Of a DNA stretch of 64,000 nucleotides, positions 56,588-64,000 are shown piece after piece. Under the pieces are notes generated by a model that was given only the letters and a program-made list of their open reading frames with translations, was not told the DNA's origin and did not search any database. A program made the position numbers and the translations under genes. This DNA is from Paracoccaceae bacterium (GTDB taxonomy: Bacteria; Pseudomonadota; Alphaproteobacteria; Rhodobacterales; Rhodobacteraceae). The stretch's first letter is position 1. Each line of letters starts with the position of its first letter. The DNA is taken from the NCBI GenBank assembly GCA_022823605.1, contig JAJEHS010000006.1:469001-533000 (forward strand), in the 5' to 3' direction.

Positions 56588-57895
56588 ATGAGCGATAAAA
56601 AAATATTACTTGGCCAAACCCTTGGTTTTAAGGCGGACCCTTTTGAGGAATCATTTGACAATGCCACGGATTATAATTCCGATGGTGGATTATACATTGT
56701 CGATGGGCTTATTGCCGATTTGGGCGATCGTTCGGATTTATTGTCGAGATACCCCGATGTCCCAAACTTTGATTACAAGGATTATCTCCTTACTGCTGGC
56801 CTGATCGATACCCACGCCCATTACCCTCAAACCAGAATCATAGCCAGTTGGGGAGCTAGATTGATAGAATGGCTGAACACCTATACCTTTCCGGAAGAGG
56901 AAAAATTCGGGGACAGGGAATATGCCAATCAAACCGCAGGGTTTTACCTGGACACCCTTTTGCAAAATGGTGTTACTTCAACAAGTTCTTTCTGTACGAT
57001 ACATCCAGAAAGTGTTGATGCCATATTCGAAAGCGCTGAACAGAGGGGTATGAGAATTATTGCGGGCAAAACATGCATGGACCGCAATGCTCCACCGGGA
57101 CTGCTTGACACGCCAAGATCAGCTTATGATGATTCCAGGGAATTGATTGCAAGGTGGCACGAGAAGGGCCGCTTGTCCTATGCAATTTCACCGAGATTTG
57201 CTCCGACCTCGACGGCTGAGCAACTGGAAGCGTTGGGTTCCTTGTGGAAGGAATATCCTAATTGCCTGATGCAAACACATCTCTCTGAACAATTGGAAGA
57301 GATTTCTTGGGTTGGTGAACTCTTCCCTGACAGTAAGGATTATCTGGAAGTCTATGAACAATTCAGCCTGCTTGGTGAGCGAGGGTTGTATGGCCATGGC
57401 ATTCACTTGTCTGACAGTGAACTTGACAGAATAAGGGAGGTTGATGGCAGGTTGATACATTGTCCGACATCAAACATGTTTATCGGCTCGGGTTTGTTCA
57501 GGTTATGCGAAAGAAAAACTGCAGGTTTCAATACAGGTCTTGCAACGGACACCGGAGGTGGTTCATCATTCTCCATGTTTCGGGTAATGGCCGCTGCTTA
57601 TGAAGTTAGTCAACTTTGCGGATATTCGCTACATCCTTCCCAACTATACTGGTTGGCAACGGTTGGAAATGCCAAATCACTTCATTTGGAGAATACCATA
57701 GGGAATTTTCAAATTGGCATGGAAGCGGACATTATTGCTCTGGATTTATACTCTACAGAGGTAATTTCGCAGAGGGCAAAATGCTCTGACAATATCTGGG
57801 ATACCCTCTTTCCCACGATCATGATGGGAAATGAAAAAGCCATCAAGGATGTTTGGGTTTATGGAGAGAAGGTTAAAACCTACAATTCAAGCTAA
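56588..57895 (+). CDS. guaD: Guanine deaminase
   Basis: GuaD hydrolyses guanine to xanthine and ammonia. The 435-residue amidohydrolase has the metal-binding GLIDTHAHYPQTRIIASWGA (HxH) at about residues 74-93, QTHLSEQLEEI, GHGIHLSDSELDRI, and the catalytic LATDTGGGSSFSMFRVM. ATG at 56588. It converges on upp with a 16-base gap; the two form a nucleobase salvage pair on opposite strands. I saw no purine riboswitch upstream. Confidence 0.94.
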   Translation: MSDKKILLGQTLGFKADPFEESFDNATDYNSDGGLYIVDGLIADLGDRSDLLSRYPDVPNFDYKDYLLTAGLIDTHAHYPQTRIIASWGARLIEWLNTYTFPEEEKFGDREYANQTAGFYLDTLLQNGVTSTSSFCTIHPESVDAIFESAEQRGMRIIAGKTCMDRNAPPGLLDTPRSAYDDSRELIARWHEKGRLSYAISPRFAPTSTAEQLEALGSLWKEYPNCLMQTHLSEQLEEISWVGELFPDSKDYLEVYEQFSLLGERGLYGHGIHLSDSELDRIREVDGRLIHCPTSNMFIGSGLFRLCERKTAGFNTGLATDTGGGSSFSMFRVMAAAYEVSQLCGYSLHPSQLYWLATVGNAKSLHLENTIGNFQIGMEADIIALDLYSTEVISQRAKCSDNIWDTLFPTIMMGNEKAIKDVWVYGEKVKTYNSS

Positions 57896-57911
57896 TAGCA
57901 CTATTGGAATA

Positions 57912-58544
57912 TCAGGTTGTGCCATATAACCTGTCGCCTGCATCGCCCAATCCCGGAAGAATATAACCCACCTCATTGAGTTTGGTGTCAAGTGCTGCGG
58001 TTATAACCTGAACATCCGGATGCAGCTCTTTCATAACCTTGACACCTTCCGGTGCTGCAACCAGGCATACATATCGTATGTTTTTGGCACCTTCATCCTT
58101 TAACCTTGCAACAGCAGCAGCTGCCGAGTGTCCCGTTGCCAGCATGGGATCAAGGAGTATGACCAACCTTTGGTCCAGGTCCAAGGGCACCTTGAAATAA
58201 TATTCGACAGGCTTCAGTGTTTCTTCATTGCGGTATAAACCGATATAACCTACCCTGGCAGATGGAATTAATTCCAGGACACCTTCCAAAAGTCCGTTAC
58301 CTGCTCTGAGGATAGAAACAAGAGCGAGTTTCTTACCCGTAAGCGTTGGTGCAGCCATGGGCATCAAGGGTGTTTCAATCAGTTTTGTACCAACTGGCAG
58401 GTCCCGAGTAATTTCATATGCCAAAAGCATCGAAACTTCCCTTAGCAATCTTCTGAATTCCGATGAGGAAGTTTCTTTCGTCCTCATCAAGGTAAGTTTA
58501 TGCTGGATAAGGGGATGGTTTACTATGGTCAGATTATCTTCCAC
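57912..58544 (-). CDS. upp: Uracil phosphoribosyltransferase
   Basis: Upp makes UMP from uracil and PRPP. The 210-residue protein has [22 protein letters not shown] at the N-terminus, [18 protein letters not shown], the PRPP loop [20 protein letters not shown] near residue 130, and a C-terminal [17 protein letters not shown] uracil-binding tail. It starts at ATG 58544, 11 bases after prpE on the same strand, so is likely co-transcribed with it. Confidence 0.97.
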   Translation of the reverse strand: MEDNLTIVNHPLIQHKLTLMRTKETSSSEFRRLLREVSMLLAYEITRDLPVGTKLIETPLMPMAAPTLTGKKLALVSILRAGNGLLEGVLELIPSARVGYIGLYRNEETLKPVEYYFKVPLDLDQRLVILLDPMLATGHSAAAAVARLKDEGAKNIRYVCLVAAPEGVKVMKELHPDVQVITAALDTKLNEVGYILPGLGDAGDRLYGTT

Positions 58545-58555
58545 TCAACTCTCCA

Positions 58556-60457
58556 TTATTCAGTAGTGGTTTTGGGATATCCGATGGTTGCCAGTTTCTC
58601 GGTTATTTCATCCAATATAGCCGGATCATCTATCGTAGCCGGCATGTTGTAGGATTCTCCATTGGCAATTTTGACCATTGTACCGCGCAGAATTTTACCT
58701 GATCTGGTTTTGGGCAAGCGGTCAACAACGACTGCGAGTTTAAAGGCAGCAACCGGACCGACCTTTTCCCTGATCAGCTTGATGCATTCCGGTATTACCT
58801 CGTCTGTTCTTGCCTCTGAACCGGAATTAAGGCAAACAAACCCCATGGGCAATTGACCCTTCAAATTGTCGGCAATACCAATGACAGCACATTCTGCAAC
58901 ATCCGGATGGCTTGCTAAGACCTCTTCCAAGCCGCCTGTGGACAATCTGTGACCGGCAACATTGATCACATCATCCGTTCTGGCCATAATATGAACATAA
59001 TCATTCTCGTCCATAAATCCTGCATCACCTGTATTGTAATAGCCCGGAAACTCCTCAAGATAACTTGCAATATACCTCTGATCGGCATTCCAAAGGGTTG
59101 GAAAATTACCCGGTGGCAAGGGTAATTTGACCGTAATCGAACCAAGCTCTCCACGGGGAAGTTCATTACCTTCATTATCCAATATTTGAATATCATATCC
59201 AGGCATTGGTACATAGGAGGAACCGTATTTCACAGGGAGTGCTTCAATCCCTATCGGATTCCCGGTAATCGCCCATCCGGTTTCGGTTTGCCACCAATGA
59301 TCAATGACCGGTACTTTCAGATGTTTCTCGGCCCATTGAAGAGTATCCGGATCTGCCCTTTCACCGGCCAGAAACAAGGTTTTGAAACAGGACATATCAT
59401 ACTCAGCCAGTAATTCTGCGTTGGGGTCAAGTCTCTTGATGGCCCTGAAAGCTGTTGGAGCTGTAAATAAGGTACTTACCTTGTATTCAGAAATCACCCG
59501 CCAAAATGCACCTGCATCAGGGGTTCCAACAGGTTTACCTTCATATATAACAGTAGTATTTCCATGGATCAGTGGGGCATAACAGATGTATGAGTGTCCA
59601 ACCACCCAACCGACATCGGAAGCCGCCCAAAAAACTTCCCCCGGTTCAACACCATATAAGTTTTTCATGGTCCAATTCAGAACAGCAAGATGACCGGCAC
59701 TCGGGCGAATCACACCTTTTGGTTGGCCAGTGGTTCCGGATGTGTACAGAATATACAGGGGATGATCACCGGGTAGTGGTACGCAATCAGTTGGTACGGC
59801 CGATGAAGTCATTTCCTCCCAATCGTAGTCCCTGCCCTCGATTAAATTAGCAGGGCATTGTTCTCTTTGATAAAGCAAACAACTTTGTGGCTTGTAATTT
59901 GACAATTCTATGGCTTCATCCAAAAGTGGCTTGTACTCAACCAAACGATTGGGTTCTATCCCACATGAAGCAGTTAAAATACATTTTGGTTTGGCATCAT
60001 CTATTCTGACCGCTAGCTCCCTTGCTGCGAACCCTCCAAATACTACCGAATGAATGGCTCCAATTCGACTGCATGCCAACATGGCAATTACGGCCTCCGG
60101 AATCATGGGCATGTAAATTACTACCCTGTCACCTTTTTCCACACCCAGATTTACCAGTATGCCTGCAACTCTGGACACCTTTGACTGTAATTCGGAATAT
60201 GTTGTAATTGATTTGGATTCTGTAACCGGGCTATCATAAATCAATGCGGTTTGATCCCCTCTGCCTGCATTGACATGCCGGTCAACTGCATTCCAACAGG
60301 TATTGACCACCCCATCATCAAACCAGCTGTAAAACGGTTCCTTCTTGGTAAATAGTGCCTTGGAGGGTTTCCTTTCCCAATCAATATCCTCACACAAATT
60401 AAGCCAAAAGGCTTCTTGATCATTTTTCCAAGCGTCGTATACCTTCTTATAGCTCAT
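58556..60457 (-). CDS. prpE: Propionyl-CoA synthetase (PrpE-type acyl-CoA ligase)
   Basis: The 633-residue adenylate-forming enzyme activates propionate (and to some degree acetate) to the CoA thioester. It has the AMP-binding LYILYTSGTTGQPKGVIRPS, the DHWWQTETGWAITGNPIG segment, YNTGDAGFMDENDYVHIMAR, DDVINVAGHRLSTGGLEEVL, and the acetylatable lysine in LPKTRSGKILRGTM near residue 595. PrpE rather than Acs is favoured by the N-terminal WKNDQEAFWLNLCEDIDW and NPIGIEALPVKYGS. It fits the nearby pcc-mcm genes and precedes upp. Confidence 0.93.
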   Translation of the reverse strand: MSYKKVYDAWKNDQEAFWLNLCEDIDWERKPSKALFTKKEPFYSWFDDGVVNTCWNAVDRHVNAGRGDQTALIYDSPVTESKSITTYSELQSKVSRVAGILVNLGVEKGDRVVIYMPMIPEAVIAMLACSRIGAIHSVVFGGFAARELAVRIDDAKPKCILTASCGIEPNRLVEYKPLLDEAIELSNYKPQSCLLYQREQCPANLIEGRDYDWEEMTSSAVPTDCVPLPGDHPLYILYTSGTTGQPKGVIRPSAGHLAVLNWTMKNLYGVEPGEVFWAASDVGWVVGHSYICYAPLIHGNTTVIYEGKPVGTPDAGAFWRVISEYKVSTLFTAPTAFRAIKRLDPNAELLAEYDMSCFKTLFLAGERADPDTLQWAEKHLKVPVIDHWWQTETGWAITGNPIGIEALPVKYGSSYVPMPGYDIQILDNEGNELPRGELGSITVKLPLPPGNFPTLWNADQRYIASYLEEFPGYYNTGDAGFMDENDYVHIMARTDDVINVAGHRLSTGGLEEVLASHPDVAECAVIGIADNLKGQLPMGFVCLNSGSEARTDEVIPECIKLIREKVGPVAAFKLAVVVDRLPKTRSGKILRGTMVKIANGESYNMPATIDDPAILDEITEKLATIGYPKTTTE

Positions 60458-60613
60458 ATTTATCTCTAACCCATCTCTTGAAATTACACCAAAGGATTGA
60501 ATTTCCCTTACTTATTATCCTAGCAGCAATTTTGCAAACCTCCTCTTGGTATCACCAGTAAAGACAAGCAACCTCCCGAACAAAATCCGATTGATTGAAA
60601 ATTGGATATCAAA

Positions 60614-61069
60614 TTAATTTTTCATCCTGAAGACATAATTCTTGTTGTCTCTTATGTAGACCAATTGATCCTTACCTATAGATATCACCCTCCCCCTTTG
60701 AAATCTGCTTCCAACCTTTAATCTTGTGATCTTCCCCCTTGGAGAAAGTACAAGTGCTTCCCGGTCTTCAGGTGGGCCAAAAACCCCTATCAAATTGAAA
60801 TTTTTCAAATTCAGGACATTTTCCTCGACTGAAAGCCCGCTCGTAATATATTCTCTCTTTTGTTCACTGGAGCGGCTTGGCCTGTTCAGGGTTCTCGGTC
60901 TCAAAACAACATTCTGAATATCCGTTTTGACGCCAGAAAGTTTGCCCGGCCTGAATTTTATGCCGCTGAATACCCGCTTGGGTCCTGACAAACCGAATGG
61001 CCTGGGAATAGGAGAAAGTAAATCGGTCAATTTCATATCAACTGTCCCAACAATCCGATAAGCTATCAA
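60614..61069 (-). CDS. Small protein resembling the C-terminal beta domain of a larger alphaproteobacterial protein
   Basis: The 151-residue frame opens at TTG 61069; an ATG eleven codons in (61036, MKLTDLLSPIPRPFG) is a better start. The C-terminal half has the pattern NLIGVFGPPEDREALVLSP, then VGSRFQRGRVISIGKDQLVYI, a beta-rich motif I associate with PilP-like domains at the end of long Rhodobacterales proteins. There is no signal peptide. It lies 35 bases downstream of the next gene on the same strand and is likely functionally tied to it. Function unknown. Confidence 0.6.
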   Translation of the reverse strand: MIAYRIVGTVDMKLTDLLSPIPRPFGLSGPKRVFSGIKFRPGKLSGVKTDIQNVVLRPRTLNRPSRSSEQKREYITSGLSVEENVLNLKNFNLIGVFGPPEDREALVLSPRGKITRLKVGSRFQRGRVISIGKDQLVYIRDNKNYVFRMKN

Positions 61070-61104
61070 AGTATTTTTCGCTTGTCATATCTCTCCAACC
61101 CGGT

Positions 61105-61785
61105 TCAGTATATTATTTGGGAATCTTTGCTGGCAGATTTCGGTAATTTGACAGCATCCATTTCAAATTCTGAAGGGGATCGCTTCAGGTCTGAAACATC
61201 TATATTGTTGCTTGAGTGTACCTTGAAAATAGCAACCCTATCATACTTTTTGCTTTGCGGTATTCCAACAGTAAGGCTTGGTTTAAATCCATATTTTTCT
61301 GAAAATTCGATTGCCTTTTCCATTGTTTTAGAAGGTATTACAGCAAAATGTACCTTTCCATCCTCAAAAAACCAGTCATGGGATGAATCCCTGGTAGATT
61401 CATTAGAAATCTGGTCAAGATATTGCCTGACTTTTTTGGGTGTCAATTTGCCTGGATTCTGTCCAATTACAACGTTGCTATAACTTATCTCGTTTGAGGG
61501 CAACACCAGTAATGTTGCCAGGTTCGCTTCTCCAAGTTGAATGGCATTTCGCTTCAACCTTTCCATCTTCTGATCCAAACCCGGCTCACCATGATGGACA
61601 GAATCCATCATAAACCAGATCCCCCCCTTCTTGCGGTGAAAAAGATGAACCATGGTATAACTGAACTTGAATGCTAAATTTGGGATCATCGAATTTCCTA
61701 ATTCCTGTTTTTTCAGTATATTGAAGGTACCTGAAACTGCCAAATTAATTCTTGGCAATTTGGTAAACATTTTGCCTATATCCAT
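61105..61785 (-). CDS. Hypothetical protein resembling the N-terminal domain of a larger alphaproteobacterial protein
   Basis: About 227 residues from ATG 61785 (MDIGKMFTKLPRIN...). An upstream ATG at 61887 would overlap the divergent FAD dehydrogenase gene and is unlikely. The sequence has LAFKFSYTMVHLFHRKKGGI, LATLLVLPSNEISYSNVVI and DWFFEDGKVHFAVIPSKTM, which resembles, from memory, the start of long Rhodobacterales proteins whose other end resembles the following gene. The start codon is only 18 bases from the divergent start at 61804. Function unknown. Confidence 0.6.
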   Translation of the reverse strand: MDIGKMFTKLPRINLAVSGTFNILKKQELGNSMIPNLAFKFSYTMVHLFHRKKGGIWFMMDSVHHGEPGLDQKMERLKRNAIQLGEANLATLLVLPSNEISYSNVVIGQNPGKLTPKKVRQYLDQISNESTRDSSHDWFFEDGKVHFAVIPSKTMEKAIEFSEKYGFKPSLTVGIPQSKKYDRVAIFKVHSSNNIDVSDLKRSPSEFEMDAVKLPKSASKDSQIIY

Positions 61786-61803
61786 GATCTTTGGAGAGCA
61801 CCC

Positions 61804-63180
61804 GTGACCATTGAAAATGCTAAAACAAGACTGACGGAATTGTTTGATGATAGATTCTCCACCAATAATTCTGTTTTGGAACTTCATGGGGCGGATGAAT
61901 CCTATTTTCCCGTTTCACTACCTGACGGTGTTGTTTTTCCTGTCAGCAAAGAGGAAGTTTCACAAATTGTTACCATTTGCAACGAGGAAAATTGTCCGGT
62001 TATCCCTTGGGGTGTTGGAACTTCCCTTGAAGGGCATTCCCTGGCGATTAATGGAGGTATTACCATTGATTTGGGCCAGATGAAGAAAATTCTCGAAATC
62101 AATGAGGAGGATTTGAATGTAGTCGTCCAGCCCGGGATAACTCGTGAGGAATTGAATCAGGAGCTTCGCAATACCGGGTTGTTCTTTCCGATTGATCCGG
62201 GGGCAAATGCAACCTTGGGAGGTATGGCTTCCACAAGGGCATCAGGAACAACTGCTGTTCGTTATGGAACGATGAAGGATAACATCCTGTCCATGGAGGT
62301 GGTTCTGGCAGATGGTAAAATAATAAGGACGGGCTCCAAGGCAAAAAAGGATTCTGCCGGTTATGATTTGACCTCGCTATTTGTTGGTTCCGAGGGAACC
62401 CTTGGTATAATTACGGAAATTACCCTGAAATTGCAGGGACAGCCCGAGGCAATATCAGCAGCAGTATGTGCCTTTGAGGATATAGAATCTGCGGTCAATT
62501 CGGTAATCTCCATAATCCAGATGGGTATTCCGATTGCCCGTATAGAGTTGGTGGATGCTGCCATGATGCGGGGGATGAACCTATGGGACAAGGATTTCAA
62601 TCTACCTGAAACTCCCCATTTGTTTCTGGAATTTCATGGTTCGAAATCGAGTGTTGAGGAGCAATCCGAAACAGTTGGTGAAATTATTTCCGATTTTGGG
62701 GGAAGTGATTACCAATGGGCAACGAAGACCGAAGACCGCAACCATCTGTGGAAAGCCAGACACAATGCCTATTATGCTGCAAAATCACTTCGACCCGGGT
62801 GCAAGGTACTGACAACTGATTCCTGTGTTCCCATTTCCAAACTGACCGAAGCTATTCTTGAAACAGTCGAAGATATCGAAAACAGCCCCCTTGAAGGACC
62901 AATTGTCGGTCATGTCGGTGATGGTAATTTCCATACAGCCTTGCTACTCGATCCTGACAATCCCGAGGAATTGGCCATAGCCAAGGAAATTACGTCCAGG
63001 TTAAATGCCCGAAGCCTGAAACTTGGAGGAACCATTACTGGTGAACATGGTATAGGTTTTGGGAAGATGAAATACATGCATCAACAGCATGGTGAATCTT
63101 GGATATTAATGGCCAACATAAAAAGAACCCTGGACCCAAAAAACATTCTGAATCCAGGGAAGGTTGTAAATTTGAATTGA
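61804..63180 (+). CDS. FAD-linked D-2-hydroxyacid (D-lactate/glycolate) dehydrogenase
   Basis: The 458-residue flavoprotein belongs to the VAO/GlcD-LDHD family that oxidises D-lactate or related 2-hydroxyacids. The FAD-binding part has IPWGVGTSLEGHSLAINGGI, VQPGITREELNQEL, GANATLGGMASTRASGTTAV and VGSEGTLGIITEITL; the C-terminal cap has VGHVGDGNFHTALL and TGEHGIGFGKMKYM. The start is GTG at 61804 with GGAG about 7 bases upstream. No iron-sulfur partner is adjacent, so it resembles the single-subunit LDHD type; the substrate is inferred. Confidence 0.88.
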   Translation: MTIENAKTRLTELFDDRFSTNNSVLELHGADESYFPVSLPDGVVFPVSKEEVSQIVTICNEENCPVIPWGVGTSLEGHSLAINGGITIDLGQMKKILEINEEDLNVVVQPGITREELNQELRNTGLFFPIDPGANATLGGMASTRASGTTAVRYGTMKDNILSMEVVLADGKIIRTGSKAKKDSAGYDLTSLFVGSEGTLGIITEITLKLQGQPEAISAAVCAFEDIESAVNSVISIIQMGIPIARIELVDAAMMRGMNLWDKDFNLPETPHLFLEFHGSKSSVEEQSETVGEIISDFGGSDYQWATKTEDRNHLWKARHNAYYAAKSLRPGCKVLTTDSCVPISKLTEAILETVEDIENSPLEGPIVGHVGDGNFHTALLLDPDNPEELAIAKEITSRLNARSLKLGGTITGEHGIGFGKMKYMHQQHGESWILMANIKRTLDPKNILNPGKVVNLN

Positions 63181-63185
63181 CCGGA

Positions 63186-63210
63186 AAGCCTTCCTAACAA
63201 CGGAAGGCTT
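63186..63210. terminator. Bidirectional terminator-like hairpin
   Basis: AAGCCTTCC (63186-63194) pairs exactly with GGAAGGCTT (63202-63210) around a 7-base loop. It lies between the convergent FAD dehydrogenase and the metY-like gene. On the plus strand GTTTTGT follows about 10 bases later; no strong U-tract abuts the stem. Confidence 0.6.
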
Positions 63211-63227
63211 CGAAAGTCCTGTTTTGT

Positions 63228-64000
63228 CTAAGCGTGAGCCTTGGTTAGTGCCTGATCCAAATCAGCAATCAAGTCATCCGGATCTTCAATACCAATCGAC
63301 AATCTCACCACATCAGGGATAGCACCGGTTGCCTCCTGTTGTTCAGGAGTAAGTTGGCGATGAGTGGTAGAAGCCGAATGGATAATGAGGGACCTGGCAT
63401 CACCCAGATTGGCCACATGGCTGAACAATTCCAGGTTGTCAACAAGTTTGACACATGCCTCATACCCACCTTTCAATGAAAAGGTAAACAACGCACCTGC
63501 ACCTTTTGGACAGTACTTCTCAATCCTGTCGTAATAGGGAGATGATGGTAATCCGGCATAAGTCACATAGTTGACCCTGCTATCCTGTTCCAGCCATTTG
63601 GCGACCTTCTCTGCATTTGAAACATGTTTGTCCATTCTCATGGAGAGTGTTTCAATACCGAGCAGGGTATAATGAGCACCTTGAGGATTCATGGTCATGC
63701 CAAGATCACGCAGACCTACCGCAATCCCATGGAAAGTAAAGGCCATCGAACCCAGTGCTTCATAGAAATTCAATCCATGATAAGCCGGTTCGGGTGCAGC
63801 AAGGGAAGGAAACTTGCCTCCTACAGACCAATCAAACTTACCGGAATCGACAATGGCTCCACCAGTAACGGTACCATTTCCCGTCAGGAATTTCGTAAGC
63901 GAATGAACAATCAGGGTTGCACCAAACTCTATGGGTCGGCACAGGTAAGGTGTTGCAGATGTATTGTCCACAATCAAGGGAATCTCTGCATCATCGGCAA
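63228..64000 (-). CDS. metY: O-acetylhomoserine sulfhydrylase-type PLP enzyme (partial, N-terminus missing)
   Basis: The minus-strand frame runs from the right edge to a stop at 63228, giving the last 257 residues or so. It shows VDNTSATPYLCRPIEFGA, the PLP lysine region IVHSLTKFLTGNGTVTGG, a long insertion around AAPEPAYHGLNFYEALG typical of O-acetylhomoserine aminocarboxypropyltransferases, and LIIHSASTTHRQLTPEQQ near the end. This enzyme makes homocysteine or methionine precursors from O-acetylhomoserine and sulfide. The N-terminal part and any SAM-responsive leader lie outside the window. Confidence 0.9.
   Translation of the reverse strand, partial: ADDAEIPLIVDNTSATPYLCRPIEFGATLIVHSLTKFLTGNGTVTGGAIVDSGKFDWSVGGKFPSLAAPEPAYHGLNFYEALGSMAFTFHGIAVGLRDLGMTMNPQGAHYTLLGIETLSMRMDKHVSNAEKVAKWLEQDSRVNYVTYAGLPSSPYYDRIEKYCPKGAGALFTFSLKGGYEACVKLVDNLELFSHVANLGDARSLIIHSASTTHRQLTPEQQEATGAIPDVVRLSIGIEDPDDLIADLDQALTKAHA

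Noticed and set aside
1-64000. Mobile element, CRISPR array, prophage or toxin-antitoxin pair
   Set aside because: No transposase, terminal inverted repeats, spaced repeat arrays, phage structural genes or typical small overlapping toxin-antitoxin genes were visible; nearly every stretch is assigned to chromosomal housekeeping genes.

Overview
The window reads as a continuous, gene-dense stretch of a bacterial chromosome, with GC in the mid-40s percent by eye. It comes from an alphaproteobacterium, most likely a marine lineage related to Rhodobacterales. The signs are a complete division and cell wall (dcw) cluster with a meso-diaminopimelate MurE motif, an MmcB-type nuclease-fold protein, a DUF1127 protein, an L28 with a long alphaproteobacterial tail, a pcm-tolC pair, a DUF4174 gene inside a propionyl-CoA locus, and a tRNA-His lacking the usual G-1:C73 pair. 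The taxonomic placement is inference from gene content. I saw no insertion sequence, prophage, CRISPR array or integrase.

Layout. Positions 1-16363, all on the minus strand, hold mraZ-rsmH-ftsL-ftsI-murE-murF-mraY-murD-ftsW-murG-murC-murB-ddl-ftsQ-ftsA (ftsA runs off the left edge). Many genes overlap by 1-4 bases or abut, so this is one transcription and translation unit that makes lipid II and the septal division machinery. An AT-rich gap separates it from mrp. Positions 16720-24000 carry mrp, a DUF1127 gene, uvrD, a terC-like gene, tRNA-Gly(GCC), pcm and tolC. Positions 24014-35577 carry an orphan molybdenum hydroxylase large subunit, valS, a glyoxylate aminotransferase, an MsbA-like ABC exporter, a TIGR04283-type glycosyltransferase, a YmdB-type phosphoesterase, 5-formyltetrahydrofolate cyclo-ligase, mmcB and tRNA-His(GTG). 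Positions 35737-47284 carry glutamate dehydrogenase, lepA, rpmB, meaB, efp, a thioesterase, an inositol-monophosphatase-like pseudoenzyme, ygfZ, yebC and a drug/metabolite exporter. Positions 47311-60457 hold a Bcr/CflA transporter and a propionyl-CoA block (pccB, pccA, mcm, then prpE), interrupted by DUF4174, mgtE, guanine deaminase and upp. The right end has two small genes that look like halves of one protein, a D-2-hydroxyacid dehydrogenase and the 3' part of an O-acetylhomoserine sulfhydrylase gene.

How the genes work together. Apart from the dcw operon, the clearest pathway is propionate/propionyl-CoA to succinyl-CoA: PrpE activates propionate, PccAB carboxylates it, Mcm isomerises methylmalonyl-CoA, and MeaB (encoded about 12 kb away) protects the B12 mutase. 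A methylmalonyl-CoA epimerase is not in the window. Guanine deaminase and Upp form a small nucleobase salvage group.

The window is mostly housekeeping. The items most worth a second look are the IMPase homologue that has lost most of its metal-binding residues, the apparently split two-gene unit next to the FAD dehydrogenase, the tRNA-His end structure, the orphan form II CoxL-like gene, and a few short operator-like repeats and tiny ORFs.
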